Positions 25,917 through 35,265 are shown, counted from the first letter of the stretch. The stretch: DNA of 64,000 nucleotides from Palsa-189 sp963803735 (GCA_963803735.1 CAWDNV010000022.1:62001-126000); one strand, 5' to 3'. Translations and numbers: made by a program. The notes: a model not told the origin generated them from the sequence alone.

Positions 25917-28900
25917 TTACCAAAGCAGCTTCAGCCCGAATTGGAGCTGGCGCGAAGTGGTGGACGTGTTGGTGATGACGCCAGCCGTCGGGGAGGGCCC
26001 TCCTGTAGCCGCGGTGAAAACGACCGGATTCGGAGCATTGAGGTTGGCGCGATTGAGCAAATTGAAAGATTCAGCTCGGAACTGCAGGTTGAATCGTTCT
26101 GAGAGCGCAAATCTTTTTGCGAGTGACAGGTCCAGTTCCGTCAAACCGGGACCCTGCAGGACATTGCGGCCAACATTTCCGTAGGTGCCGGGCAACGGCT
26201 GAATGAACGAGTTGGGATTGAAGTATTTGCCGGGAAGGCCAAGGATGAGCGGGCCGGAAAAGGCCGAATTCCAGGAAGGCCGCACAGGATTGCGGGTATC
26301 ACCGTCGTTCGACGGGTTGTAAGAAAGTTGGGGCGTGAACGGCAGGCCCGATTGAATCGTTTCGATTCCGCTGAGCTGCCAATCTTCAATCAGGCGGTTA
26401 AGCCATGCGCGCGTGCGAAGAACACTGCGCCCAAACGGAAGATCATAAGTTGCGTTGATGACCGCGCTATGGCGAACGTCAAATGACGCGCGACCATAAT
26501 CGGCTGTCGGCTGAAGCGGATTAGCGACGAATGCCGGGGAATTCGTGGCCACGCTGGTGTTCATGTTGTCCCCATCGTCGAGCGCTTTGGCAAAAGTGTA
26601 TGCGCCGCGGAATTGCAGACCGCGAGCGACGCGGTGATTCACGTCGACCTGGAGACCGTTATAAGAACTGACGCCTTCGGAGAACCAGTCCGTCGTGTTC
26701 CAAACCGAGTTGTTCGCCAGTGGCGCGTTAGCCGGGAAGTAGAAGGCACCTGCGGGATAGCCCGTGGGGCAAGGCGACGCAGGGCAAATCGTCGGAACAG
26801 GGAGATTCGTATCGAGCGAAAGCAATTCGTGATAGCCGTGTGAACCGATATAGCCCACGCTCAAGACTGTGTTCGGTGCGATTTGCTGTTCGATTTTGAC
26901 TGTGTAGGACTCCACTGTGGGCGTCTGAAGGTTTGGCTGCACGCCGCTGGGAATGACTTTCGCCCCCGTATACGTTTTGTCGGGAGCGATACTGGAAAAC
27001 GGAACGTTCTTCACCGCGTAGACTGTGTTGTAAGGCGGATTTTGGTCCAGGCGGTAACTCAGGTTATCGAGCAAGGCGTAGTAGACCCCAACGCCGGCGC
27101 GAATCACTGTCTTTTTTGAAGCGAAGGGAGCCCAGGCGAGGCTCAGGCGCGGCGCCGGCAAGAATTTGGCGTTGTTTACCGCCAGCGCAGAACTGCCTAC
27201 AGCGGGCGGAGAAAGAATCACGCCGGCGGAGTTGTAGAGATAATTGGACGCGCGGCCATCGACCTCATTCCAGCCGTTGGTGAATTCACCTCGAAAACCG
27301 ATGCGCAACTCGAGCGAAGGCTTCAATTTGACGGCATCTTCGGCGTAGAACGCGCCTTCGGAAGAACGCCAGCCCAGCGGCGTATAAGACGGTGCATACG
27401 TGTAAGTGCTTACGATCCCTTGCTGAATGAATGTCTTCAGGCTGCTGAAGGAGATCTGGCCGTACTGATCCTGCACAAGGCTGTCGTTCGATTGCAGACG
27501 CTGAAACCAAACACCGAAATCGAAGAGATGATTGCCATGCGTGAGCGTCAAATGGTCTTCGGCGGTAAAGAGATTGCGCGCCACGCGGAGATTGCTTCCG
27601 GCGTTGGTGCCACCATTGGTGATCTGCGAGGCTCCGTTCAGTGTGGTGCCTCCGCCCACGACTACAGCGCCTACGGGCTGGCCGGCATTGACCCAGGAAG
27701 GCAAGTCCACTGTGGTTCCGCTATTGAAGTAGAAGCCGCCGCGGGAAAAGCCAAACGTGACGCGATTGAGCACACTGGGAGAGAAGATGTGCGTCTCACT
27801 GAGCGAAGCCACCTGCTCGCGCAGAAAAAGGTCGTCAAGAGTGAAAGGATTGTTGCTCGGTGAATGCGCCGTACTGTCGTCGGCTGTGTAAACGGCGGCG
27901 AAGGAATCTTTGCTCGAAAGCGCTTCGTCGAAGCGCGCCGTTCCGAAATCTTCCCGCACGTGCTGCACGGGATTGGTGAAAGCTTCGGCAATTCCGCTCG
28001 GTGCTCCCGTCGAGGTCAGAAGTTCCGGGCCATTGGCGATGGGCCACAAAGCGAGCAGGGGCCGAATACCGGGCACTGCAGTGGCGCGAGAGGCGGCATC
28101 CGGCACGAGCGTAACGTCGCTTAAGCCCAGGTTCTGGCGGAACCCTTCGTAATTCACGAAGAGAAAAGCCTTGTCCTTCTTGACCGGTCCGCCAAGTGAC
28201 GCGCCAAACACATCGCGTTGAAATTGCGGAATGTCACCGTGATCGAAGAAGTTGCGCGCGTCCAGGGCACTATTGCGCAGAAATTCGTACGCGCTGCCAT
28301 GGACCCCATTGGAACCGGAAGCGGTGACGATATTTATTTGCGCCCCGGGGCGCTTGCCGTATTCGGCTCCATAGTCGTCTTTCACCACGGAGAATTCTCG
28401 GACAGCATCGACGCCCAGAAGTTGGCCGCTCGCTCCACCCGGAGTGTTGTTGATCTCGGAAGCTCCCGTATACTCGACGCCGTTGAGCAAGTAGAGATTT
28501 TCCTGGGGTCGGCGGCCTGAGGCGGAAAACATGTTGCCCACGACTGAATTTGAAGTACCGATACCTCCCGCACGCTGCGAGGTATAGTTCACAACTCCGG
28601 GATTGAGCGTCACCAGCTGATCGTAACTGCGGCCGTTCAACGGCAGATCTTTCACTTGCCGCTCGCCAACTAATCCGGAGGTTTCGGTGGTGGTTACATC
28701 GGCGGAAATTGCGGTCTCCTGAACCTGTACGTTCTGCTGCAGTTCCGCGACCGCAAGCTGAAGATCGACGGTGGCCCTTTGCCCCAATACCAGGTTCACT
28801 TTGGCACGCGCGGGCTGAAATCCGGCCTTTTCGGCTGAGACTTCGTAGCCACCCACAGCAAGAGCGGGCGCGTCATAACGGCCGGAATAGTCGGTGGTCA

Positions 28901-29117
28901 AAGAGCGAAGGGAGCCGGTCTCAAGATTCTTGATTTTTACGCTGCCGCCGGCGATGGCACTGCCCGTCGCGTCGCTCAGAGTCCCGCGAATGGCCGCGTC
29001 ATCCTGGGCAAAGGACGGTGTCGTGCTGAAAGAACCTGAAATCAAGACAGCCACGAAAGATAAAAGCGCGGGATACCGCAATTTACGTGCTGCCATTTCT
29101 GATCTGCCGCTTAGCAT
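25917..29117 (-). CDS. Oar-like TonB-dependent receptor with carboxypeptidase-regulatory domain
   Basis: A 1066-residue outer-membrane protein. A signal peptide (cleavage near PSFAQ) is followed by a carboxypeptidase-regulatory-like beta-sandwich (RGTLSDATGSAIAGGSVKI, about 42-120). The plug region has the phylum-typical VKDLPLNGRSYDQLVTLNPGV segment, and a very long barrel ends in an aromatic C-terminal strand (LQFGLKLLW). Acidobacteriota carry many such paralogues, thought to import large or complex nutrients with TonB. Substrate is unknown. The start has GAGAGGA eight bases upstream. The gene ends 67 bp from hflX (convergent). Confidence 0.9.
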   Translation of the reverse strand: MLSGRSEMAARKLRYPALLSFVAVLISGSFSTTPSFAQDDAAIRGTLSDATGSAIAGGSVKIKNLETGSLRSLTTDYSGRYDAPALAVGGYEVSAEKAGFQPARAKVNLVLGQRATVDLQLAVAELQQNVQVQETAISADVTTTETSGLVGERQVKDLPLNGRSYDQLVTLNPGVVNYTSQRAGGIGTSNSVVGNMFSASGRRPQENLYLLNGVEYTGASEINNTPGGASGQLLGVDAVREFSVVKDDYGAEYGKRPGAQINIVTASGSNGVHGSAYEFLRNSALDARNFFDHGDIPQFQRDVFGASLGGPVKKDKAFLFVNYEGFRQNLGLSDVTLVPDAASRATAVPGIRPLLALWPIANGPELLTSTGAPSGIAEAFTNPVQHVREDFGTARFDEALSSKDSFAAVYTADDSTAHSPSNNPFTLDDLFLREQVASLSETHIFSPSVLNRVTFGFSRGGFYFNSGTTVDLPSWVNAGQPVGAVVVGGGTTLNGASQITNGGTNAGSNLRVARNLFTAEDHLTLTHGNHLFDFGVWFQRLQSNDSLVQDQYGQISFSSLKTFIQQGIVSTYTYAPSYTPLGWRSSEGAFYAEDAVKLKPSLELRIGFRGEFTNGWNEVDGRASNYLYNSAGVILSPPAVGSSALAVNNAKFLPAPRLSLAWAPFASKKTVIRAGVGVYYALLDNLSYRLDQNPPYNTVYAVKNVPFSSIAPDKTYTGAKVIPSGVQPNLQTPTVESYTVKIEQQIAPNTVLSVGYIGSHGYHELLSLDTNLPVPTICPASPCPTGYPAGAFYFPANAPLANNSVWNTTDWFSEGVSSYNGLQVDVNHRVARGLQFRGAYTFAKALDDGDNMNTSVATNSPAFVANPLQPTADYGRASFDVRHSAVINATYDLPFGRSVLRTRAWLNRLIEDWQLSGIETIQSGLPFTPQLSYNPSNDGDTRNPVRPSWNSAFSGPLILGLPGKYFNPNSFIQPLPGTYGNVGRNVLQGPGLTELDLSLAKRFALSERFNLQFRAESFNLLNRANLNAPNPVVFTAATGGPSPTAGVITNTSTTSRQLQFGLKLLW

Positions 29118-29492
29118 TTCGCAATTCCTCTCAGTAGCTGAATTTGTATTGCTGGGGCGCCGAGTGCCGACGTGGCGATGGAATCGCCACTGAATGGTGG
29201 TTCAACAACAGCGCCGAGAGGTGTCCTTGTGAGAGGAAGGAAACGGTCTGAGTTGGGCCTAGCTTGAATTCGTTGTACAGCTTCACGATCAGGTTCCTCG
29301 ATTACAAAACAACTGCTAGTGCTTGCTTGGATGATGGCAGAGTAAATCTGCCGGCGAAGGACGGACAGCGACTAGAAGCGACAACAACAGCGGCTTGCGC
29401 CCGCAGGGGCGTAAGAAGAAGCGATGGTTGCTTCGAAGGGCATCATAAAGTCGGTCGAGAGAGATTACTTTGTTCGATGTACTGATGTCAAC
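29118..29492 (-). other. Upstream region of the TonB receptor, interrupted by an IS
   Basis: About 375 bp between the receptor start and the insertion sequence. It should hold the receptor promoter. I see no clear boxes, no repeat and no coding pattern in either direction. Confidence 0.4.
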
Positions 29493-29508
29493 GGCAAGAT
29501 GGCCATAT
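29493..29508 (+). repeat. Left 16-bp target-site duplication of the IS
   Basis: CGGCAAGATGGCCATA, identical to 30921-30936 immediately outside the other end of the element. One further matching base (A) makes the boundary ambiguous by 1 bp. Confidence 0.95.
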
Positions 29509-30920
29509 GTCACAGCAAGATGAGAATGTCCGGTTTGTGCAAAGTAGAAATGTCCGGTTTCATCCAGGGCGGGAGGAGGGATGGGACCGGAGCGAATCGA
29601 GTTGAGCGCGAAAGAACGGGAACGGTTGAAAGTTTTACAGCAGGTCGAAGAAGGCCATCTAAAACAAACCGAAGCAGCCCGGAGACTGCATTTAACCGAC
29701 CGGCAGGTGCGGCGTTTGCAGGTCCGGCTGCGCAGCCAGGGCGATCGCGGAATCGTGCATCGATTGCGAGGTCGCGGATCGAACCGGAAGATTCCCGAGT
29801 CGGTGGAGCAGCATGCCCTGCGCCACTTGCGCCAGGCGCGCTATGCGGGTTTCGGTCCCACGCTGGCGGCCGAACATCTGGCGCGTCGGGGCACGAGCGT
29901 CAGCCGCGAGACGCTGCGGAAATGGATGAGCGCCGCAGGATTGTGGCGGCCGCGAAATCGGCGGCTGAAAACGGTGCACGTATGGCGACCGCGGCGCAGT
30001 GCTTTCGGCGAGTTGGTGATGATGGACAGCTCGCCCTATGGCTGGCTGGAAGAGCGCGGGCCGGCCTGCCATCTGATCGCGCTGATCGATGATGCCAGCA
30101 GTCGTGCCTGGGGCCGCTTGGTAGAGCACGATTCCACCGAAGAGAACTTGCGCACCTTACAGGACTGGCTGGAACGCCACGGGCGACCGCTGGCACTGTA
30201 CACGGATAAAAACAGCCTGTTTGTGACTTCACGCCCGGTGCAGTGGCAGGAGCAGTTGCGGGGGGAACCGGCGCGCACGCAGTTCGGACGGGCCCTGGGG
30301 GAGTTGGGCATCGAGTGGATCGCCGCGCACTCGCCGCAGGCCAAAGGACGCATCGAGCGGCTGTTCGGCACCCTGCAAGATCGTCTGGTGAAGGAGATGC
30401 GTATCCAACAGATCGCCACGCTGGAGCAGGGCAATCGTTTTCTGGAGATGACCTTCTGGCCCGCTTGGCAAGAGCGTTTTGCCGTGCAGCCGGTCATGGC
30501 CGTCAATGCCCACCGGCCACTGGGGAGCACCCATCGGCTGGAGGAAATTCTCAGCGTGCGCCAACCCCGCACGGTGGCGGCCGATCACACCGTGAGTTGG
30601 CAAGGGCAGCGCTGGGGAGTCTGGCGCGAAGACGTTTGCCCGGGATTACGCGGGGCTCGGGTGGAGATCGAAAGACGCCTGGATGGTTCGCACTGGCTGC
30701 GTTTCCGCGGCCGTTACCTGCCGCTGCATCCCTGCCCGGCGGCGCCGCGATCGGCAACTCCTTCCGGCCTACGGCCTGCAGGAGTCGCCGATCAAAAACG
30801 CAAAGCAGCCACCCAGGTCAAAACCAAATACATTCCCCGGCCCGATCATCCCTGGAGGAAACCTTGGAAGCGGACATTTCTATTTGGCAGGGAACCGGAC
30901 ATTTCTACTTTGCGTTGACA
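29509..30920 (+). mobile_element. Complete IS1202-like (ISNCY-type) insertion sequence, 1412 bp
   Basis: Imperfect terminal inverted repeats begin TGTCA at both ends. The outer 26 bp match at 19 positions, and a 21-bp block is inverted exactly between 29539-29559 and 30893-30913. Each end holds two copies of a motif containing AATGTCCGG, likely transposase sites. The element carries one DDE transposase gene and is bounded by an exact 16-bp direct repeat. IS1202-family members are known for unusually long target duplications, which fits. Intact ends and gene suggest a recent, possibly active copy. Confidence 0.92.
29581..30918 (+). CDS. IS1202-like DDE transposase
   Basis: A 445-residue transposase. 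An N-terminal helix-turn-helix (about 15-60, QTEAARRLHLTDRQVRRL) and a second DNA-binding segment (TSVSRETLRKWM) precede an RNase-H-like integrase core. Candidate catalytic residues are Asp149 (MMDSSPYGW), Asp209 (LYTDKNS) and Glu259 (KGRIERLFGTLQDRL). A C-terminal beta domain and a basic tail follow. A GGGAGGAGGG ribosome-binding region is 4 bases before the ATG. The stop codon TGA is contributed by the tip of the right inverted repeat, two bases from the element's end. No frameshift or internal stop, so it looks functional. Confidence 0.93.
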   Translation: MGPERIELSAKERERLKVLQQVEEGHLKQTEAARRLHLTDRQVRRLQVRLRSQGDRGIVHRLRGRGSNRKIPESVEQHALRHLRQARYAGFGPTLAAEHLARRGTSVSRETLRKWMSAAGLWRPRNRRLKTVHVWRPRRSAFGELVMMDSSPYGWLEERGPACHLIALIDDASSRAWGRLVEHDSTEENLRTLQDWLERHGRPLALYTDKNSLFVTSRPVQWQEQLRGEPARTQFGRALGELGIEWIAAHSPQAKGRIERLFGTLQDRLVKEMRIQQIATLEQGNRFLEMTFWPAWQERFAVQPVMAVNAHRPLGSTHRLEEILSVRQPRTVAADHTVSWQGQRWGVWREDVCPGLRGARVEIERRLDGSHWLRFRGRYLPLHPCPAAPRSATPSGLRPAGVADQKRKAATQVKTKYIPRPDHPWRKPWKRTFLFGREPDISTLR

Positions 30921-30936
30921 CGGCAAGATGGCCATA
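30921..30936 (+). repeat. Right 16-bp target-site duplication of the IS
   Basis: Exact copy of 29493-29508, directly abutting the TTGACA end of the element. The pair shows where the pre-insertion sequence was interrupted, 71 bp before the protoglobin start. Confidence 0.95.
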
Positions 30937-31007
30937 GCCTGCTTTTGCTTCGCGTGCTTATCGGCAATTCGGCGTATTCTCATGGATGGAAGCGGAGGAA
31001 TGAACTT

Positions 31008-31649
31008 ATGAATCCGAAGGAAGCATTCGAGCCGGAAACAACCAGGAAAGTGGCGAAAGAAATTCCCGGATATACTTACGGCACTCCAGAAGCGGCCAGA
31101 TCCCCTGTTTCGCTCGCCGACATGGAATTGTTGAAGAAGGCCGTGAATTTCACTGAGGAGGACCAGAGATACCTGCGCGTGGCCGGCGAGGTACTTTCGG
31201 ACCAAACCGAAGAAGTCATCAAGAAGTGGCGAGGCGTCATCGCCTCCAACCCGCACCTCGCGCAATATTCTTTCGGACCCGATGGCAAACCGGATGCGCA
31301 CTACTCAGCTGAGAGCGGGTTGAGATTCCGGCAATGGATTCTGGACACCTGTTTCCGCCGCTACGATCAAGATTGGCTCGATTATCAGCAGGAAATAGCG
31401 CTGCGCCACACCAGCGTAAAAAAGAACCGAACCGACCACGTGGAATCCGCCGCGCACATTCCACTGCGGTACGTGATCGCGTTTACGGCAGTAATCAACG
31501 ATGGCGTTCAGCCATTTCTGGGCGCGAAAGGACACTCACCCGAGGATATCGAGCGCATGCATCGGGCCTGGTGCAAGTCTGTGCAACTACAAATCGCGTT
31601 GTGGAGCGAGCCCTACGCCGACAGCAAGTTGGCGCCGGACGAGTGGTGA
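31008..31649 (+). CDS. Protoglobin (single-domain haem protein)
   Basis: A 213-residue cytoplasmic globin. It matches the archaeal protoglobin pattern along nearly the full length: EIPGYTYG near the N-terminus, RFRQWILDTCFRRYDQDWLDYQ (read as two motifs around residues 106-127), then EIALRH with the proximal haem histidine at about 134, TDHVESA, GAKGHSPEDIERMHRAW and LQIALWSEPY. The N-terminal loop that buries the haem in protoglobins is present. There is no output domain, so it is not a globin-coupled sensor. It likely binds O2, CO or NO. GGAGG lies nine bases before the ATG. The insertion sequence ends only 87 bp upstream and may affect its promoter. Confidence 0.88.
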   Translation: MNPKEAFEPETTRKVAKEIPGYTYGTPEAARSPVSLADMELLKKAVNFTEEDQRYLRVAGEVLSDQTEEVIKKWRGVIASNPHLAQYSFGPDGKPDAHYSAESGLRFRQWILDTCFRRYDQDWLDYQQEIALRHTSVKKNRTDHVESAAHIPLRYVIAFTAVINDGVQPFLGAKGHSPEDIERMHRAWCKSVQLQIALWSEPYADSKLAPDEW

Positions 31650-31839
31650 TTTTTACGGGCAGATTCCGGGGTTCAAGAAAAAGCAAAAGCCGGAGAGCTT
31701 TGCAACGACCGCGAGCCTAAACGCTTAATAATCAAATATCTGCAGCTTAGAGGGAAGTTGAAAGTCTTTACCAGCATCACCTGATTGTTCGATGCATAAG
31801 GCGCCTCTAGGCTGGAATTGCCAGGAGGTGAAGCGAACT

Positions 31840-32586
31840 ATGGCAAAAAAGATGAATATGATTACCGGTGTCACAGCGTTAGCGCTCGTTTTTGGCGCAG
31901 TTCCGGCATTCGCTCAATACGGCGGCAGCAGCGGCACGACGCGGCAGCCGCCAGGACGCCAACAGGATTCCACGACGAGCCAAGACAACACGGACACGAA
32001 TTCGGCAAATACTACGAAGTCATCCGCCGATGAGAATTTCGCCAAGAAGGCGGCACAAGGTGGAATGGCCGAAGTAAAACTCGGTCAGCTTGCCGAACAG
32101 AAGGGTTCTAGTCCAGAGGTGAAGAATTTCGGACGTCGGATGGTGCAGGATCACTCGAAAGCTAACAATCAGCTAAAGGATGTTGTTTCGCAGGAGAATA
32201 TTCCTCTGCCGAACGAGCTGGATAAGTCAGACCAGGCCACATACGACCGTCTGTCCAAACTTTCTGGTGACGCTTTCGACCGTGAATACGCAAGAGACAT
32301 GGTGAAAGACCATTCGAAGGACGTCTCCGAGTTCCAAAAGGAAGCGAAAAACGGTAAGGACGAGTCCATAAAGAATTTTGCGGCTCAGACTTTGCCCACG
32401 CTGCAAAACCATCTGGATCAGGCCCGCCATATGGAACAGGCGGTAAATCAATCTTCGAATTCGGGACCAAACGGTAATAGCAACGGGACCGGCAATACCG
32501 GCTACGGCGGCAATTCCGGTACCGGCTATCCCACTAATAATCGAACGAACCCAGGGACGACATCGGGGAACTCGCCCTCTAGGTAG
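31840..32586 (+). CDS. Secreted DUF4142 protein
   Basis: A 248-residue exported protein (signal peptide cleaved near PAFAQ). A Ser/Thr/Asn-rich linker precedes a helical DUF4142 domain (about 60-195) of the ferritin-like type, with the recurrent elements GMAEVKLGQLAEQKG, VKNFGRRMVQDHSKAN, YARDMVKDHSKDV and FAAQTLPTLQNHL. The tail is a disordered Gly/Asn-rich stretch. A perfect AGGAGGTGAAG ribosome-binding site picks the ATG at 31840 over a longer frame from 31792. DUF4142 proteins are periplasmic and stress-linked; biochemical function is not established. A strong terminator follows. Confidence 0.85.
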   Translation: MAKKMNMITGVTALALVFGAVPAFAQYGGSSGTTRQPPGRQQDSTTSQDNTDTNSANTTKSSADENFAKKAAQGGMAEVKLGQLAEQKGSSPEVKNFGRRMVQDHSKANNQLKDVVSQENIPLPNELDKSDQATYDRLSKLSGDAFDREYARDMVKDHSKDVSEFQKEAKNGKDESIKNFAAQTLPTLQNHLDQARHMEQAVNQSSNSGPNGNSNGTGNTGYGGNSGTGYPTNNRTNPGTTSGNSPSR

Positions 32587-32617
32587 TCACTCTGGCTGCA
32601 TCGCTTGCGTATGAATT

Positions 32618-32657
32618 GTGCCGGCTTTCACCTACTGGAAGCCGGCACTTTCTTTTT
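32618..32657 (+). terminator. Intrinsic terminator of the DUF4142 gene
   Basis: A 10-bp stem GTGCCGGCTT / AAGCCGGCAC (32618-32627 with 32639-32648), 11-base loop, followed by TTTCTTTTTG. It lies 32 bp after the stop codon. Confidence 0.88.
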
Positions 32658-32764
32658 GAGAAGCCCGGCTTCAACCTTCTGCTTTAGAGTTAAGATCAGG
32701 TTAGTCACATCATGCAAAACGGAACCTCACGGGACCAGATATTCACAATCGAAAAGAGCTAATT

Positions 32765-33208
32765 ATGCGAGCGACTCTCCTGGCGGTTTTTTTTCTCCTG
32801 CTATTTCTCGGCGCTCGATCTTCCGTCATCGTAACCGGCGCACAAAATGCCGCGTCGCGAAATCCGCAGGCTCAAGTTTCGCAAGGACGCTACCTGGTTG
32901 AGGAAGTAGCGAAATGTTCGGAGTGCCACACGCCGCGCGATGCTGAATTTCAGCTCGATCCGTCGCGATGGCTTCAGGGCGCTTCGATCTGGATCGTGCC
33001 AGTTCACTCCATCCCCAATTGGGCGCAATTTGCTCCCCCGCTCGCGGGTTTGCCGGCACTTAGCGACGAACAGATGGAACGCGTTTTGGAAAAGGGCCAG
33101 GCGGCAAACGGGCGAGAGATTCAGCCTCCGATGCACCGCTACCACCTGAGCCACGCCGACGCCCAGGCCGTCATCGCCTACCTGCGTTCTGTACCAATGA
33201 GCCGCTAA
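32765..33208 (+). CDS. Periplasmic monohaem cytochrome c
   Basis: A 147-residue exported protein. The signal sequence (MRATLLAVFFLLLFLGARSS) precedes a class I cytochrome c fold with one haem site, CSECH, preceded by GRYLVEEVAK. A likely distal ligand is a Met near PPMHRY or in the terminal LRSVPM. The C-terminal helix LSHADAQAVIAYLRSVP is typical. It resembles soluble cytochromes linked to dehydrogenases. No partner gene lies alongside it. It could donate electrons to the caa3 oxidase encoded 8 kb away, but that is a guess. Confidence 0.85.
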   Translation: MRATLLAVFFLLLFLGARSSVIVTGAQNAASRNPQAQVSQGRYLVEEVAKCSECHTPRDAEFQLDPSRWLQGASIWIVPVHSIPNWAQFAPPLAGLPALSDEQMERVLEKGQAANGREIQPPMHRYHLSHADAQAVIAYLRSVPMSR

Positions 33209-33355
33209 CGCTTCCTCGTAAAGTGTATTCGTCTGATTTCCCTCGAGGTATGGACAATGCACCTTAGCGGTGTGTATTCTTCGGCCTCCGGCCACGGATC
33301 GAGTTGTAAGTTCACATCTGAAAAGCGGTAATTCTAAGATTCTCTCGGGAGGAGC

Positions 33356-34114
33356 ATGATGGAAATTAAGGGCGAGTTTGTTACGACAAAAGTGAGCGAC
33401 GGGAACTCGATGCGGCTGTATGTGGCGCGTCCAGTTGGCGCGGCCGCCGGTCGTGGCCTTCTGGTAATGCAGGAGGCGTTCGGCGTGAACGCACATATCC
33501 GTGATGTTACCGAACGGTTCGCGCGCGAGGGATTTTTGGCTGTTGCGCCGGAGCTCTACCACCGAACGGGCGCCGGATTCGAGGGTAGATACGACGATTT
33601 CCCCTCCGCGATGACACACCTGAAGGAACTGCGCGATACGAACCTCGAAGCGGACTTTCGAGCAACATACGATTGGCTGCGGGCCAATGGAGTCGCTGCT
33701 GGTTCGCCAATCGCCGCGGTCGGTTTCTGCATGGGAGGGCGGGCGGCGTTTCTGGCGGCGATAACACTACCGATTGAATGCGCCGTTTCATTCTACGGCG
33801 GCGGCATTGCGCCGAATCCCATGAATCCGGGCTTGCTGGGCCGCGTAAATGATCTAAAGGCTCCGGTCCTTCTCTTCTGGGGCGGGCGAGATCAACACAT
33901 TACGCCAGAACAAAGAAGCGCGGTGGTAGATGCTTTGAAAGCGGCGGGAAAGAGCTACGTCAATGTGGAATTTTCCGATGCCGACCACGGATTTTTCTGC
34001 GACGCGCGCCCGAGCTATAACCCGATCGCGGCCGCACAGGCTTGGCCGCTCACACTAGCGTTCCTTAATACATACACGGCCGCACGGGAACAACGCGCTT
34101 CAGCGCGCTCGTAA
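33356..34114 (+). CDS. Dienelactone hydrolase family protein
   Basis: A 252-residue cytoplasmic alpha/beta hydrolase. The nucleophile is Cys125 in GFCMGG, the hallmark of dienelactone hydrolases; Asp180 (GGRDQHI) and His212 (DADHGFF) complete the triad. The DLH pattern QEAFGVNAHIRDVTERFA is also clear. The family opens dienelactones in chlorocatechol breakdown, but many members act on other esters, and no aromatic-degradation genes are nearby. GGGAGGAGC sits before the tandem ATGATG start. Confidence 0.9.
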   Translation: MMEIKGEFVTTKVSDGNSMRLYVARPVGAAAGRGLLVMQEAFGVNAHIRDVTERFAREGFLAVAPELYHRTGAGFEGRYDDFPSAMTHLKELRDTNLEADFRATYDWLRANGVAAGSPIAAVGFCMGGRAAFLAAITLPIECAVSFYGGGIAPNPMNPGLLGRVNDLKAPVLLFWGGRDQHITPEQRSAVVDALKAAGKSYVNVEFSDADHGFFCDARPSYNPIAAAQAWPLTLAFLNTYTAAREQRASARS

Positions 34115-34188
34115 ATCCTTGAGGAAACGCTGCGTCCGCGAGAGGCGGCCAAACTGGCGCGGAACTTTTCTCCGCCGGCAAGCGGGGA

Positions 34189-35265
34189 TCAAGCTTTCAG
34201 TGTGTCCAGCCGCGGCGGCATATCCAGAAAGGCACGCGTGACGTGCCACAGCTGGTGACGATTCAGCCCGAGAACGAGCGAATGCGCCATACCCGGCAAA
34301 ATCGCAAACTGCCGGTCTGAATTGGGCAACTTGCGATAAAAATTGAGGCAGTCTTCGTCGGTGGCGATGCCATCGTATTCGCCGCGCGCGACGAGCACCG
34401 GCGCATGAATTTTTTGCGGATCAATGACCGGCAGGTTGGCGGTCATATCGAGATACGTTCCGGTAGGAACGCTGTTACCGAAACGCAGTTCCGCCTCCGC
34501 GAGCGCATCTCCAACGGCGGGCTCGGAGGTACCGCTCTTATCGCGCGTAAAGATGCTGTGGATCATGTCGCCGTCGCGAGGACGGCGGTTGTGAGTGCGA
34601 TAAAACTCGAGCTGCTTGGCGCGGTCGCTGAGTGTCGGTGAGCCTTCGCCAGTGTAGGTGAGAGCCGCGAGAACAAGTCGGCTGATGCGCTTGGGCTGCT
34701 CCATCGCGTACGCGCCCACCCGAAGCGCGCCTGACGATTCCCCGAAAAAATGATAGCGCTGCTGGCCTGTTTCGCGAGCCACTACTTCTACTGCCGCTTT
34801 GAGGTCCTCCACACCATCGGCAATGTTGGAGTTTCCTTCGCCGATTGACGATCGGCCATAGCCCGAAAAATCCATGGTCCAGACATCGAATCCATATTCG
34901 GCGAATTTGTTCATCAGAGAATATTCACCGTGCCCGGGAACGTTGAGGTCGAAGGTGGGGCGACCGGAAATGGATGAGCCGTGCACGAGGAACAGAACCG
35001 GCTCTACGCCTTGGCGCGAATGCGGCGGATTGGGGCGCTTTCGAAACAGGTAAAGCTTCAGATTGCCGCGCTGTGCCCAATACTCATTGCTCCATATTTT
35101 CTTATCCGGTGTAGCGGAGGGCGCCTCATCGTCTTTTTGAGCAGCTGATTTTTGCGCACCCAGCGTTTCTCTTGCGACAGCGCTCAGGAGGGCCGGAGCG
35201 GCACCTGCGAACCCTAAGCGATAAAGAAAGGAGCGGCGGGACGATTCTGGGACTGCAGGTGCCAT
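34189..35265 (-). CDS. Tat-exported alpha/beta hydrolase
   Basis: A 358-residue protein with a twin-arginine signal (SSRRSFLYRLGFAGAAPALL). The hydrolase core follows: oxyanion HGSS, GYGRSS, nucleophile elbow GESSGA, acid GEYDGI, base GMAHSL. This is the serine triad of lipase/esterase or peptidase-like alpha/beta hydrolases. Tat export suggests folding in the cytoplasm before transport to the periplasm. Substrate unknown. It is the last gene of a minus-strand run and converges with the dienelactone-hydrolase gene. Confidence 0.85.
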   Translation of the reverse strand: MAPAVPESSRRSFLYRLGFAGAAPALLSAVARETLGAQKSAAQKDDEAPSATPDKKIWSNEYWAQRGNLKLYLFRKRPNPPHSRQGVEPVLFLVHGSSISGRPTFDLNVPGHGEYSLMNKFAEYGFDVWTMDFSGYGRSSIGEGNSNIADGVEDLKAAVEVVARETGQQRYHFFGESSGALRVGAYAMEQPKRISRLVLAALTYTGEGSPTLSDRAKQLEFYRTHNRRPRDGDMIHSIFTRDKSGTSEPAVGDALAEAELRFGNSVPTGTYLDMTANLPVIDPQKIHAPVLVARGEYDGIATDEDCLNFYRKLPNSDRQFAILPGMAHSLVLGLNRHQLWHVTRAFLDMPPRLDTLKA

